Source: Pseudomonas frederiksbergensis (GTDB taxonomy: Bacteria; Pseudomonadota; Gammaproteobacteria; Pseudomonadales; Pseudomonadaceae). From it: a stretch of 64,000 nucleotides of DNA. The stretch lies in contig NZ_CP142104.1 in assembly GCF_035751725.1 (NCBI RefSeq), positions 2,790,001 to 2,854,000 of the forward strand, given 5' to 3'. The notes below the pieces were generated by a model. It was given only the letters and a program-made list of their open reading frames with translations. It searched no databases and was not told the DNA's origin. Position numbers and translations under genes: made by a program. Each line of letters begins with the position of its first letter. The stretch's first letter is position 1. This document shows, one piece after another, positions 1-8,407 of the stretch.

Positions 1-43
1 TTAAAGGTAGAATCAATTGATCCATTAATTTTATGAGCGGGCC

Positions 44-910
44 ATGAACGTCTCCTTCCGCCAGCTTCGCGCCTTCATCCTGATCGCTGAAACCTCCAGT
101 TTTACCCGCACGGCTGAACAACTGCACCTGTCCCAGCCGGCGCTGAGCTACAGCATCCGCAAACTGGAGGAGAGCATGGGTTTGCAGTTGCTCGCGCGTA
201 ACACCCGCAGCGTCGAGTTGACGCCCGCCGGTGAGCATTTCCTGCCCCAGGCCCGGCGTATGCTGCGGGACATGGACGACGCCGTGCGCGACGCCCGCGA
301 CACCCTCAGCCTGATCCGCGGCACGCTCCGGCTGGCGGCGCTGCCTACCGCTGCCGCGTCATTCCTGCCAGTGGTTATCGCCTCGTTCCAGCGTGAGCAC
401 CCAGGCGTGAAGGTGCATCTTCTGGATGGTCGCGCCGGGGAAATCATGGGTTGGGTGCAGGGAGGCGAGGTGGACGCCGGCATCAGTTCGTTGCCGGACG
501 ACTTGTCTGGCTTGAGCTTCGAGCGCCTGCTGGATGACAACCTGGTCCTGCTCAGCCACAAGGATCATCACCGCGACTGGAAACAGCAGCCCTATATCGC
601 CCTGACGCCGGACACCAGCATCCGGCCTTTGGCCGATGCGGCATTGCGCTATTTAAACGTTGACCCAGCGCCAGCCTGGGAAGTGGCGCACATGAGCACG
701 GCCACGGCGCTGGTCCGCGAGGGGCTGGGGTTTTCCTTGCTGCCGGCCAGTTGCACGGCGGTGTTCAACATCGGTGAACAGTGTGCGATCACCGCCATCG
801 ACCAACCGGCGAAACGCTCGATTGGCTTGCTGCAGCGCAAGCCGGTGGCTCCGTCGCCGTCGTTAAGCCAGTTCATGGGGCATGTGCGGCGGGTATTGCG
901 CCAGGAATGA
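44..910 (+). CDS. LysR-family transcriptional regulator
   Basis: 288 aa, the usual LysR length. The N-terminal winged helix-turn-helix spans about residues 5-62 (FRQLRAF, SFTRTAEQLHLSQPALS, RNTRSVELTP). A LysR substrate-binding domain follows from about residue 90 and contains the usual (G)EVDAGI and EGLGFSLLP motifs. It is the first gene of the window and only 43 bases of upstream sequence are visible, so its partner gene probably lies to the left. Those bases hold an ATCAATTGAT palindrome at 12-21. The CAP gene downstream is convergent and unlikely to be its target. The ligand cannot be told from sequence. The family call is safe; the function is unknown. Confidence 0.9.
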   Translation: MNVSFRQLRAFILIAETSSFTRTAEQLHLSQPALSYSIRKLEESMGLQLLARNTRSVELTPAGEHFLPQARRMLRDMDDAVRDARDTLSLIRGTLRLAALPTAAASFLPVVIASFQREHPGVKVHLLDGRAGEIMGWVQGGEVDAGISSLPDDLSGLSFERLLDDNLVLLSHKDHHRDWKQQPYIALTPDTSIRPLADAALRYLNVDPAPAWEVAHMSTATALVREGLGFSLLPASCTAVFNIGEQCAITAIDQPAKRSIGLLQRKPVAPSPSLSQFMGHVRRVLRQE

Positions 911-948
911 AGGCCCATGCGCGGCCTTCGCGAGCCCGCCCAGCACCG

Positions 949-1800
949 TCACTGAGTGCCAAACATCGCCGTCCAATAAATCCCCGCATCGCTCTTCGGG
1001 TCCACCGCATACCCAGCCCCCAGTTCGCGAAATTGCGGATTCATCAGGTTGGCGCAGTGCCCCGGGCTCGCCAGCCAGCCGTCCACCACCTTCAGCGCCG
1101 TGTCTTGCCCGGCGGCGATGTTTTCGCCGATGGCCTGCGCGAGGTAGCCCGCCAGCTCGGCGCGGTCGCCCGGCATGCGCCCGTCACGGTCCCTGTGATC
1201 GAAGAAGTTGTTATTGGCCATGGCGCGGGTGTGATTGACAGCGGCCAGGGCCAGGGTGGCGTTCCAGGCCAGTGGCGTCGTGGCGGTGAAGGCCTCGGTC
1301 CCGCAACGGCGCGGCTGCGCACGGGCGCTGTTGATCAGCTTGAGCAGTTTCTGGCCTTCGGCCTGCCAGTCACCGAGGCGCGCGGACAACAGTGGGCGGG
1401 CGAGCACAATACGCCATTCACGGTCCAGGCGGCTGACGCCGATGTCGACAAACTGCGGGTCCAGCACGACTTGGCAGAAGCTTTCTTGTACGGCTTTCAT
1501 CGCGGCCTGGGCGTCGCGAGGTCCGGAAAGGCTGATGGCTTGCACATTGACCATCGGATAGGCCGCCCGGGCCAAGGCCTGTTGAAGATCGCCGATGCCA
1601 TTGGCCGACAGGATCAACCGCGAATCCATCGCCAGCGGAGGCAACTCCAGGGATGCCTGGCCGGCGCAGCTTTGGGACTGGCTGCGGTAGAGGTTGATGG
1701 ACTCGACCAGTTGCGTCTCTTCGGTAGCTGCGGCGCTGGCGGCAAAAGCCAGTCCCAGCGACAGCGCGGCAAGGCGCATGACGGAAAAAATGGCACGCAT
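949..1800 (-). CDS. Secreted CAP-domain (SCP/PR1-like) protein
   Basis: 283 aa with an N-terminal Sec signal peptide (MRAIFSVMRLAALSLGLAFA, then an AASAAAT cleavage region). The C-terminal half is a CAP domain: LLKLINSARAQPRRCG, LAAVNHTRAMANNNFFDHRD, GENIAAG, VVDGWLASPGHCANLMNP. The His/Glu set of the CAP cavity is kept (H in AVNHTRAM, E in IGENIAAG, H in SPGHCANL). The N-terminal half (about residues 25-140) matches no family I recognise. I start at 1800 because a GGGAG ribosome site precedes that ATG and a signal peptide follows; a longer reading frame to 1926 has neither. Probably periplasmic or exported; biochemical role unknown. Confidence 0.85.
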   Translation of the reverse strand: MRAIFSVMRLAALSLGLAFAASAAATEETQLVESINLYRSQSQSCAGQASLELPPLAMDSRLILSANGIGDLQQALARAAYPMVNVQAISLSGPRDAQAAMKAVQESFCQVVLDPQFVDIGVSRLDREWRIVLARPLLSARLGDWQAEGQKLLKLINSARAQPRRCGTEAFTATTPLAWNATLALAAVNHTRAMANNNFFDHRDRDGRMPGDRAELAGYLAQAIGENIAAGQDTALKVVDGWLASPGHCANLMNPQFRELGAGYAVDPKSDAGIYWTAMFGTQ

Positions 1801-1995
1801 GTAAATCTCCCTTGAGCGGACGGCGCCTATGATGCGCAATTTTTGCCCCGCTGGGGCAACGGTATTCACGCTCTCTTGAAATCCCGTGCAACGGCACCGT
1901 TTGGTACCGTTTGGGATGATCCTCAAGTAGTCGGATCAATTTTCAAGCGAATAGGTCCATTTTCGTCGTCTCAAGGCCATAAAACTTCGAGCGCA

Positions 1996-2769
1996 TCAGC
2001 TCATCCAGTTGCCTCCGTCGACGTTATAGGTCTGGGCCACCACGTATTCGCTTTCCGCCGAGGCCAGGAAAATCGCCATGCCGACCAGGTCCTGCGCCGT
2101 GCCCATCCGGCCATACGGGACCTGCTGTCCGACGAGACGTTTCTTTTCTCCCAATGGCAGGTTCTCGTGACGGGCGAACAGCGCGTCGACGCCGTCCCAG
2201 TGTTCGCCATCCACCACGCCGGGTGCGATGGCGTTGACGTTGATCCGGTGCTTGATCAAATCCAGCCCAGCGGACTGGGTCAGGCTGATTACGGCGGCCT
2301 TGGACGCACAATAGACCGCAACCAAGGCCTCGCCACGCCGGCCGGCCTGGCTCGCCATGTTGATGATCTTGCCGCCATGGCCCTGGGCAATCATCTGCCG
2401 CGCGGCGGCCTGCAAGGTGAACAGCGTGCCGGCGACGTTGATGGAAAACAGCCGCTCGAAGCTCTGTCGCGTGATCTCGACAATGGGCGCCAGGTCGAAC
2501 AAGGCCGCGTTATTGATCAGGATATCCAGCTTGCCCGCACGGGCCACGACGGCCTCGATGGCGCTGTCGATCGATGCCTGGTCAGTCACGTCCATCCTGA
2601 TCGCGTAGGCCCTGTCGCCCAGTTCAGTGGCGGTGGCTTGGGCACGCTCGAGGTCGATATCGGCAATGGCAACCGTCGCGCCTTCATGAATGTAGGCCTC
2701 GGCGAACGTCCGGCCGATACCGCGGGCAGCGCCGGTCACCAGCGCGCTTTTTCCTTCCAGTCGTTTCAT
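1996..2769 (-). CDS. Sorbitol (L-iditol) 2-dehydrogenase-type SDR
   Basis: 257 aa classical short-chain dehydrogenase. It has the nucleotide motif TGAARGIG (residues 12-19), NNAA (87-90), catalytic S140 and Y153xxxK157, and ends in YNVDGGNWMS. Blocks such as SQAGRRGEALVAVYCASKAA and GVVDGEHWDGVDA read almost exactly like the Rhodobacter sorbitol/galactitol dehydrogenase SmoS as I remember it, so NAD-dependent oxidation of a polyol to a ketose is the best call. It is divergent from an AraC-type gene (2983) across a promoter region with a large inverted repeat. No polyol ABC transporter or kinase is adjacent, unlike a typical mtl/smo operon. Confidence 0.82.
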   Translation of the reverse strand: MKRLEGKSALVTGAARGIGRTFAEAYIHEGATVAIADIDLERAQATATELGDRAYAIRMDVTDQASIDSAIEAVVARAGKLDILINNAALFDLAPIVEITRQSFERLFSINVAGTLFTLQAAARQMIAQGHGGKIINMASQAGRRGEALVAVYCASKAAVISLTQSAGLDLIKHRINVNAIAPGVVDGEHWDGVDALFARHENLPLGEKKRLVGQQVPYGRMGTAQDLVGMAIFLASAESEYVVAQTYNVDGGNWMS

Positions 2770-2849
2770 GGGGCTATTCCTGTTGTTGTAGGGCCAAATC
2801 GATTACAGCAGCGCCCGTGAAGGCTTACAAACGCAGGGAGGATTGCGCG

Positions 2850-2904
2850 CCGATACTTTTTTAACGCCGTCCAGAACGGCCGGCGGGTGTTAAAAAAGTA
2901 CCGG
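2850..2904. promoter_or_regulatory. Inverted repeat in the SDR/AraC divergent promoter
   Basis: Arms CCGATACTTTTTTAAC (2850-2865) and GTTAAAAAAGTACCGG (2889-2904) match as an inverted repeat at 15 of 16 positions with a 23-base spacer. It sits 80 bases upstream of the dehydrogenase start and 78 upstream of the AraC start. Its central position between divergent genes suggests an operator shared by both promoters. A hairpin is possible, but no T-run placed for termination follows it. Confidence 0.55.
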
Positions 2905-2982
2905 TGGGCGGCCGGCACCGAGGCTGGCGAACCGCCGCGTGCTCGGCGTATGGTGCCAGCAGTCACGATAAAGAGGCGCGAC

Positions 2983-3927
2983 ATGCCTGATCACCGAACG
3001 CTCCTGTACGACCATCGGCCGGCCGAGCTGGAAGTCATCCTGCCCGAGCCCGAGCACAGTTTTCGCTGGTATGAGCACGACTATCCCTATTCGCTGGCGC
3101 GTTGGAACCATCATCCCGAGTTTGAAATCCACCTGATTCGACAGGGCAGCGGGCGGTTGCTGGTCGGTGACTACATGGGCCCGTTCGGGCCCGGTCATGT
3201 AGCGATGATCGGACCGGACCTGCCCCACGACTGGATCGGCGATGTTGCCCCCGGCGAATATCTGGCGGGGCGCGATGTGGTGTTGCAGTTCGATGGTGCC
3301 GTGCTGTTGTCGTTGCGCCGGACGCTGCCGGAACTGGGGGATTTGCAGCGATTATTCGAGCGGGCCCGACGTGGCCTGGCTTTTAGCGGCGGCACCGCGC
3401 GGCGTGCCGCGCAATTGCTTGAAGCGATCGGGCCGGCCCGGGGCCTGGCGCGACTGGCGCTGTTTCTCCAACTGCTCGACACGCTTGGCCGCGCCAGCGA
3501 CAGCGAGGCCTCTTGCCTGGCAAGCCCTTGCTACGCGCCAGCCCTCGATGCGCGAAGCTCGGAGCGCATTCAGAAAGCCTTCGACTACCTGCATGCCGAA
3601 CTCACCGGCGACTTGCGCGTGTCGGTGATCGCCCGGCAACTGGGCATGAGTGAACCTGGGTTCTCGCGCTTCTTCAAACGCATCACCGGGCATGGATTCA
3701 TCGACCTGATGCGCAAGCTCCGGGTCCAGCGTGCCTGCCGGTTGTTGTCCCAAAGCGAAATGGCGGTGACTGACATCTGTTTTGAAGTCGGCTACAACAA
3801 CCTGTCTAACTTCAATCGGCATTTTCGCGTCGAAATGAACCAGACGCCCAGCGACTACCGCCGCAGCCTCAGTGCCGACTCGCCTACGGACAGTGTTCCT
3901 GTCATGCAAGAGAAAACGCCGCCGTGA
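2983..3927 (+). CDS. AraC-family regulator, probable polyol sensor
   Basis: 314 aa. The N-terminal cupin-like sensor has the signature WNHHPEFEIHLI...GSGRLLVGDY near residues 38-60. The C-terminal double helix-turn-helix occupies about residues 205-300 (SVIARQLGMSEPGFSRFFKR; DICFEVGYNNLSNFNRHFR). The ATG at 2983 has an AAGAGG ribosome site; a longer frame from GTG 2887 would start inside the inverted repeat and is rejected. It is divergent from the sorbitol-dehydrogenase-type SDR, so control of polyol use is the natural guess. The mannitol activator MtlR of P. fluorescens belongs to the same broad family, but I cannot show orthology. Confidence 0.85.
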   Translation: MPDHRTLLYDHRPAELEVILPEPEHSFRWYEHDYPYSLARWNHHPEFEIHLIRQGSGRLLVGDYMGPFGPGHVAMIGPDLPHDWIGDVAPGEYLAGRDVVLQFDGAVLLSLRRTLPELGDLQRLFERARRGLAFSGGTARRAAQLLEAIGPARGLARLALFLQLLDTLGRASDSEASCLASPCYAPALDARSSERIQKAFDYLHAELTGDLRVSVIARQLGMSEPGFSRFFKRITGHGFIDLMRKLRVQRACRLLSQSEMAVTDICFEVGYNNLSNFNRHFRVEMNQTPSDYRRSLSADSPTDSVPVMQEKTPP

Positions 3928-3975
3928 TAGGCGGAATAGGCTTGGGGGGTATGACTCACCCAAACGGGTTTGTGT

Positions 3976-5748
3976 CTAGTCAGCCACATCGTGCCGGTGC
4001 TTTTTCAACCGATACGCGAACTGTGCTCGGCTCAGCCCCAGGGAGCGGGCGGCCGCCGCGAGGTTGCCGCTGGTGAGCTGCAACGCTTCGTTGATCAGCC
4101 GGGACTCCAGGCCATCGATGGTGAAATCCGCATCGGCCTGGCTCAGGGACAGCAGCAGCGGCGCGCTGGACGTCCCATCGCTTTGTGCCACGGCCGACGG
4201 CGAGAGTCCGCCATTGCCGTCGAGGGAATAGGCATCGGCGGGCAGTCGTTCATCGCGAAACAGGTGCATCAAGTCGATGGCCTGGCCTTCTTCGCTGGCG
4301 ATCAAGCCCCGTTCGATGATGTTTTGCAGTTCTCTGACATTGCCGGGGAAGTCGTAGCGCAGCAGGACTTTCAGGGCGCGCATGGTAAGGCCCACCGACG
4401 TGCGGCCATATTCCAGGCAAAACCGCCTGAGGAAGGCGTTGATCAGCAGCGGTATGTCATCGCGGCGCTCGCGCAGGGGCGGAAGGGCGATGGGGTAGAC
4501 GTTGAGTCGGTAGAACAGGTCTTCGCGAAAATCACCTTGCGCCACGGCTTTGCGCAGGTCGAGGTTTGTGGCCGCGACGACTCGCACATCGACCTTGATG
4601 CCATGGCCGCCACCGACTCGCTCGATTTCCCGCTCCTGCAATGCGCGCAGCAGCTTGCCTTGGCCGGCCAGGCTGAGGCAGGTGATTTCGTCGAGGAACA
4701 GGGTGCCGCCATGAGCCCGTTCGAAGCGGCCGGGACGTGAATGAGTGGCGCCGGTATAGGCGCCGCGCTCGACGCCGAACAGCTCGGCTTCGATCAGGTT
4801 ATCCGGTATGGCTGCGCAATTGAGTGCAATAAAAGGCCCTTCGCGGCGCCGGCTTAGCTGATGTAACTGACGGGCGAACATTTCCTTGCCCACGCCAGAC
4901 TCGCCGGTGACCAGTACGGTGGCCGGTGTCAGGGCAACCCGCTGCAAGGCCAACGTCGCCGCGTTGAATGCCGCGCTGGCACCGATCAGCGGTTGTTCGC
5001 TGTCAGGCAGTGGATCGCTGGCTGCCATAGGGTTGGGCCTAGGGCTAGAAGGCAGGGCCGCGGGCGGCTGTGAGGCATTGAGGTAGCTCAGGTCACGCTC
5101 GATGTCGCCCCATTGCTCGGCGGTCTTGCCGACGACACGGCAGCGCTCATGCCCCATGCCCCGGCATTCCACTTCGCGAAAGACCACCAGTTGCCCGAAC
5201 AACCCGCTGACGAAGCCGATCGCATAGCCCAGCTCGGTCCAGCACACCGGATCCTGCCCGGTGCCATAGGCGGCGACATGCTCATCCGCTTCGCAGGAGT
5301 GATGCCAGAGAAATTCCCCTTCGTAGAACCCCGATTCCGCATCGAACTTGAAGTGAAGCGGCTCGACCTTGGTCATGCCTTCGAGGGTATGCAGGTGCGT
5401 GCCTGCGCGAAATACCGCCGCGGCGTCGGCGTGGGGCCAGCGTTCACGAATCAGCCGCGCGTCCCGGGCGCCGGAGCAATAGCCGGTGCGGGTGAGCATG
5501 CCCCGGGCTTGCTCCAGCCCTTGGCGCTCGATGATCTCGCGGCGCAACGCGCCGAAGGATGAGCTGTGCAACAGCAACATGCGCTGGTCGTTTAGCCAGA
5601 TACGCCCGTCGTCAGGAGAGAAGAACAGACAATTCGTCAGTTCCGCCGGGGTGGGCGAGCTGCTGTCGCTCAGCTCCTTGCTGTCGCCCCGCGGACGAAA
5701 AGGCTCGGTCGTAGACCGCTCTGGCAGCGGACAGTGGGGATTATTCAT
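3976..5748 (-). CDS. Sigma-54 activator of the DmpR/MopR/XylR family
   Basis: 590 aa, about the DmpR/XylR length. Order: XylR_N sensor (about 35-140), V4R zinc domain (about 140-210), linker, AAA+ domain (Walker [15 protein letters not shown] loop, a tolerated GAFTGA variant; Walker B GGTLFLDE), and a C-terminal Fis-type helix-turn-helix ([21 protein letters not shown]). The zinc ligands known from MopR/DmpR are present (Cys in PVCW, Glu and Cys in EVEC, Cys in HERC). Such proteins bind an aromatic directly and then drive RNA polymerase-sigma-54. It faces the aldehyde dehydrogenase/calA operon, which has a sigma-54 promoter, so coniferyl alcohol or a related phenolic is the likely inducer (inference). 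The start at 5748 has an AGGGG site overlapped by an AAnAAnAA motif; a longer frame to 5943 adds low-complexity residues. Confidence 0.9.
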   Translation of the reverse strand: MNNPHCPLPERSTTEPFRPRGDSKELSDSSSPTPAELTNCLFFSPDDGRIWLNDQRMLLLHSSSFGALRREIIERQGLEQARGMLTRTGYCSGARDARLIRERWPHADAAAVFRAGTHLHTLEGMTKVEPLHFKFDAESGFYEGEFLWHHSCEADEHVAAYGTGQDPVCWTELGYAIGFVSGLFGQLVVFREVECRGMGHERCRVVGKTAEQWGDIERDLSYLNASQPPAALPSSPRPNPMAASDPLPDSEQPLIGASAAFNAATLALQRVALTPATVLVTGESGVGKEMFARQLHQLSRRREGPFIALNCAAIPDNLIEAELFGVERGAYTGATHSRPGRFERAHGGTLFLDEITCLSLAGQGKLLRALQEREIERVGGGHGIKVDVRVVAATNLDLRKAVAQGDFREDLFYRLNVYPIALPPLRERRDDIPLLINAFLRRFCLEYGRTSVGLTMRALKVLLRYDFPGNVRELQNIIERGLIASEEGQAIDLMHLFRDERLPADAYSLDGNGGLSPSAVAQSDGTSSAPLLLSLSQADADFTIDGLESRLINEALQLTSGNLAAAARSLGLSRAQFAYRLKKHRHDVAD

Positions 5749-5755
5749 TGTTATT
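5748..5755 (-). promoter_or_regulatory. AAnAAnAA (Crc/Hfq-type) motif at the activator start
   Basis: On the minus strand AATAACAA ends on the A of the ATG at 5748, between the ribosome site and the start codon. AAnAAnAA is the catabolite-activity motif bound by Hfq with Crc in Pseudomonas. Translational repression of an aromatic-pathway activator during growth on preferred carbon is an established scheme (XylR, BenR, AlkS). Confidence 0.55.
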
Positions 5756-5795
5756 GCCCCTGATGGCGGTAGTCGAAATGAGCACCTGGCTAGAT

Positions 5796-5812
5796 AGTTA
5801 TTAAGCATAACT
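5796..5812. promoter_or_regulatory. Palindrome AGTTA-N7-TAACT, candidate FerR-type operator
   Basis: A perfect palindrome lying 48 bases upstream of the sigma-54 activator start and about 126 bases upstream of the aldehyde dehydrogenase promoter. The identical form AGTTA-N7-TAACT occurs at 18692-18708 in the ferR/ech promoter, and the core GTTA-N7-TAAC at 16545-16559 before oprD. This suggests one regulator, probably the MarR-type protein at 18062-18550, acts on all three. Confidence 0.5.
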
Positions 5813-5827
5813 TTATCAAATGAACAA
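5812..5827. promoter_or_regulatory. Candidate upstream activating site for the sigma-54 activator
   Basis: TTTATCAAATGAACAA matches the palindrome I remember for XylR/DmpR sites (TTGATCAATTGATCAA) at 13 of 16 positions. Its centre is about 119 bases upstream of the -24 element at 5939, a normal distance for such sites. A second inverted repeat, GGTCA-N12-TGACC, lies at 5875-5896 and could be an alternative or additional site. Confidence 0.4.
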
Positions 5828-5937
5828 GTGGCGATCGGCCAGCGGTCAGGCCGGCGGATACACCACCGCCGCCTGGTCAGTCGAAGAACATTGACCCAGA
5901 GCCTTGGCCCACGTTTGTGCGGGCTGACGGGCGAAAC

Positions 5938-5953
5938 CGGCACACGGCTTGCT
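5938..5953 (+). promoter_or_regulatory. Sigma-54 (-24/-12) promoter of the coniferyl alcohol operon
   Basis: CGGCACACGGCTTGCT matches the consensus TGGCAC-N5-TTGCW except for the first base. The invariant GG (5939-5940) and GC (5951-5952) are exactly ten bases apart. Transcription should start near 5964, giving a leader of about 70 bases before the ATG at 6033. The divergent gene encodes a sigma-54 activator, which makes this prediction strong. Confidence 0.8.
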
Positions 5954-6007
5954 CAGCCACTCGTACGGCGTTTTCGCCAGCGTCGGCAAGGCGTGGCAAA
6001 CGATGAC

Positions 6008-6015
6008 AACAACAA
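6008..6015 (+). promoter_or_regulatory. AAnAAnAA (Crc/Hfq-type) motif before the aldehyde dehydrogenase
   Basis: AACAACAA lies 17 bases upstream of the ATG at 6033, just before the GGGAG ribosome site. It is one of a series of such motifs at start sites in this catabolic region. Confidence 0.5.
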
Positions 6016-6032
6016 CGAGCCGGGAGCTTTAA

Positions 6033-7505
6033 ATGTCTGCATCCGAAAACCACCTGCTAGCCCAGGTGACTGCGTGCGAATGTGTCTTCAATGGGGATTG
6101 GGTGCCTGCCTCGGGCCCATTGCGGTCGATCATCGAGCCGGCCACTGGCGAGTTATTGATGCGCAGTGCCACGGCCGACGCCGCCGATATCGCCAAGGCC
6201 AGTCGCGATGCCGCCCTGGCGCAACCCGCCTGGGCGGCCCTCGGTCCACGGGAACGGGCCGCGATCTTTCGCAAGGCGGCCGATGTCGCCGAGCGCTCCT
6301 TCGCGGAACTGGCGTTGTATGTCGCCCGTGAAACCGGTGCGGCGCTGTTCAAGGGCCAGCATGAGGTGCGCGAAGCGATCGTGCTGCTGCATCAAGCGGC
6401 GGGCATGCTGTCCCAGGCCCACGGGGCAGTCCTGCCCAGCGCGGCGGGGCGCCTGTCTTATGCGCGGCGCCTGCCCCACGGCGTGATCGGGGTGATCTCG
6501 CCCTTCAATTTTCCCCTGGTATTGTCCATGCGTTCCGTGGCGCCGGCCCTGGCAGCGGGTAACGCGGTAGTGCTCAAGCCGGACCCGCAGACTCCGGTCA
6601 GTGGCGGTTTTCTCATTGCCCGGCTGTTCGAGGCGGCGGGCTTGCCCAAGGGCTTGCTGCAGGTGTTGCCTGGAGCGGCGGACGCTGGTGAAGCGCTGTG
6701 CCGCGATCCCAACGTGAAGATGATTGCTTTCACCGGATCGACCGGTGCCGGCCGCAAAGTGGCTGAAGTGGCGGGGCGAAACCTGAAAAAGGTCGCGTTG
6801 GAACTGGGCGGCAAGAACCCGCTGATCATCCTTGAAGACGCCGATCTGGACCTCGCTGCGCGAAACGCCGCCTGGGGCGCATGGCTGCACCAAGGGCAGA
6901 TTTGCATGGCCACCGGATTGATTCTCGCCCATGAGTCCATCGCCCCGGCGCTGACCCGCAAATTGGTGGAAAAGGCCCGCGCCTTGAGCGTGGGCAACGC
7001 CGCCCGCGAGGAGGCGGCGCTAGGGCCACTGATCAATCAGCGGCAGTTGCAACGCGTGCACGAAATCGTCAGCGACAGCGTACGCGCCGGCGCGACCCTT
7101 GAAGCGGGCGGTGAATACGATCGTTTGTTCTATCGACCGACTGTACTCAGCGGCGTGAAGCCGGGCATGCGTGCCTTCGAGGATGAAGTCTTTGGGCCCG
7201 TGGCGACTGTCGTCAGTTTCGCCAGCGACGAGGAAGCCATCGAATTGGCCAATCGCACCGAATACGGCCTGTCGGCGGCAATTATTTCGCCGTCGGTGGG
7301 AAGAGCCATGGCCATGGGGGAGCGGCTTGAGTGCGGCATGTTGCACATCAATGACCAGACCGTCGCCGACGAGTGCGTCAACCCGTTCGGCGGGCGCGGC
7401 GCCTCGGGCAATGGCGGCAGTGTCGGCGGTCCGGCGGATTGGGATGAATACACCCAGTGGCAGTGGGTGACGGTCAAGGCTACCGCGCCGATCTACCCGT
7501 TCTGA
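6033..7505 (+). CDS. Aromatic aldehyde dehydrogenase (benzaldehyde DH-like)
   Basis: 490 aa NAD(P)-dependent aldehyde dehydrogenase. The catalytic cysteine is C291 (HQGQICMATG) and the general base E257 (ALELGGKN); the cofactor motif FTGSTGAGRKV is present. LKPDPQTPVSGG and the C-terminal NPFGGRGASGNGG are typical of the XylC/benzaldehyde dehydrogenase branch rather than of CalB as I remember it. First gene of the sigma-54 operon and followed by calA, so the probable step is coniferaldehyde to ferulate; vanillin or other benzaldehydes could also be substrates. A separate vanillin dehydrogenase lies at 19682. Ribosome site GGGAG; gap to calA 70 bases. Confidence 0.85.
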   Translation: MSASENHLLAQVTACECVFNGDWVPASGPLRSIIEPATGELLMRSATADAADIAKASRDAALAQPAWAALGPRERAAIFRKAADVAERSFAELALYVARETGAALFKGQHEVREAIVLLHQAAGMLSQAHGAVLPSAAGRLSYARRLPHGVIGVISPFNFPLVLSMRSVAPALAAGNAVVLKPDPQTPVSGGFLIARLFEAAGLPKGLLQVLPGAADAGEALCRDPNVKMIAFTGSTGAGRKVAEVAGRNLKKVALELGGKNPLIILEDADLDLAARNAAWGAWLHQGQICMATGLILAHESIAPALTRKLVEKARALSVGNAAREEAALGPLINQRQLQRVHEIVSDSVRAGATLEAGGEYDRLFYRPTVLSGVKPGMRAFEDEVFGPVATVVSFASDEEAIELANRTEYGLSAAIISPSVGRAMAMGERLECGMLHINDQTVADECVNPFGGRGASGNGGSVGGPADWDEYTQWQWVTVKATAPIYPF

Positions 7506-7556
7506 CAGGCGGTTTTCTACAGGGGCCATGAGCCGAGGCCCCTGCGAGCGGACAAA

Positions 7557-7564
7557 AACAATAA
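7557..7564 (+). promoter_or_regulatory. AAnAAnAA (Crc/Hfq-type) motif before calA
   Basis: AACAATAA abuts the GAGGA ribosome site of the gene starting at 7576. A protein bound here would cover the initiation region. Confidence 0.55.
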
Positions 7565-7575
7565 GAGGACTCAAC

Positions 7576-8343
7576 ATGAAACTCGACAACAAGATTGTGC
7601 TGGTGACCGGCGTCTCGTCGGGCATCGGCGCCGCCACGGCGAGCCTGCTGCGTGCCCACGGCGCAAAGGTGATTGGTGTGGACCTCAAGGCGCCGCACAT
7701 GACCCTGGACGGTTTTGTCCAGGGCGATCTGAGCAGCGCCGAGAACATCGACCGGCTGCTGCCGCAGCTACCCGCACGGTTGGACAGCCTGTGCAACATT
7801 GCCGGGGTGCCGGGCACCGCAAACCCGCAACTGCTGGCGCGGGTCAACTACTTTGGATTGCGCCACTTGAGCCAGGCGTTGCTGCCACGCATCAACGCGG
7901 GCGGCAGCATCGTCAACATCGCCTCGATCCTCGGTGCCGAGTGGCCGTTGCGCCTGGAACAGCACAAGGCGCTGGCAGGCATCGACGGTTTTGCCGCCGG
8001 CCAAGCCTGGCTGGCCGAACACCCCGTACCGGCCCCGACCTGCTACCAATACTTCAAGGAAGCCTTGATCGTCTGGACCTACGTCCAGGCCCAACCCTGG
8101 TTCCTGGAGCATTCGGTGCGGATGAACAGCGTCGCGCCAGGCCCGGTCTTCACACCCATCCTCGACGACTTCGTGAGCATGCTCGGGGAGGCGCGGACCC
8201 AGGTCGATGCCCATCGCATGAAACGTCCGGCGTATGCCGATGAGGTGGCGGCGGTGATCGCTTTCCTGTGCGCCGACGAGTCGCGCTGGATCAACGGCGT
8301 CAACCTGCCAGTGGATGGTGGATTGGCGTCCACCTACGTCTGA
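7576..8343 (+). CDS. calA: Coniferyl alcohol dehydrogenase (SDR)
   Basis: 255 aa short-chain dehydrogenase: cofactor motif TGVSSGIG, NIAG in place of NNAG, catalytic Y157-x3-K161 (YQYFK). Blocks such as CNIAGVPGTA, GAEWPLRL, VRMNSVAPGPVFTPIL and ESRWINGVNLPVDGG agree closely with CalA of Pseudomonas sp. HR199 as I recall it, which oxidises coniferyl alcohol to coniferaldehyde with NAD. Start at 7576 by the AAGAGGA site. Its place directly after an aromatic aldehyde dehydrogenase fits two successive oxidations to ferulate, which is then activated by Fcs (21275). The symbol is given by similarity; no activity is shown. Confidence 0.87.
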   Translation: MKLDNKIVLVTGVSSGIGAATASLLRAHGAKVIGVDLKAPHMTLDGFVQGDLSSAENIDRLLPQLPARLDSLCNIAGVPGTANPQLLARVNYFGLRHLSQALLPRINAGGSIVNIASILGAEWPLRLEQHKALAGIDGFAAGQAWLAEHPVPAPTCYQYFKEALIVWTYVQAQPWFLEHSVRMNSVAPGPVFTPILDDFVSMLGEARTQVDAHRMKRPAYADEVAAVIAFLCADESRWINGVNLPVDGGLASTYV

Positions 8344-8384
8344 AGGGCTTATCCGTAGTACGCGGCGCAAGCCGCTATCCGAAA

Positions 8385-8395
8385 AATAACAATAA
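8385..8395 (+). promoter_or_regulatory. Overlapping AAnAAnAA motifs before the DUF1302 gene
   Basis: AATAACAA (8385-8392) overlaps AACAATAA (8388-8395), directly before the AGAG of the weak ribosome site for the ATG at 8408. A doubled Crc/Hfq-type motif. Confidence 0.5.
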
Positions 8396-8407
8396 AGAGA
8401 AACCTCC

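Noticed and set aside
1888..1914. Tandem ACCGTTTGG repeat upstream of the CAP gene
   Set aside because: Two short copies only, no palindrome and no partner; too little to call a regulatory site.
1843..2820. 325-codon frame on the plus strand opposite the SDR gene
   Set aside because: The complementary strand carries a complete classical SDR with all motifs; this frame has no recognisable domain.
2887..2982. GTG start at 2887 for the AraC gene
   Set aside because: It would begin inside the inverted repeat and lacks a ribosome site; ATG 2983 has AAGAGG at good spacing.
5926..5942. TTGGCCCACGTTTGTGC (5914-5930 region) as the sigma-54 promoter
   Set aside because: The GG and GC are eleven, not ten, bases apart. 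The element at 5938-5953 has exact spacing and a better match.
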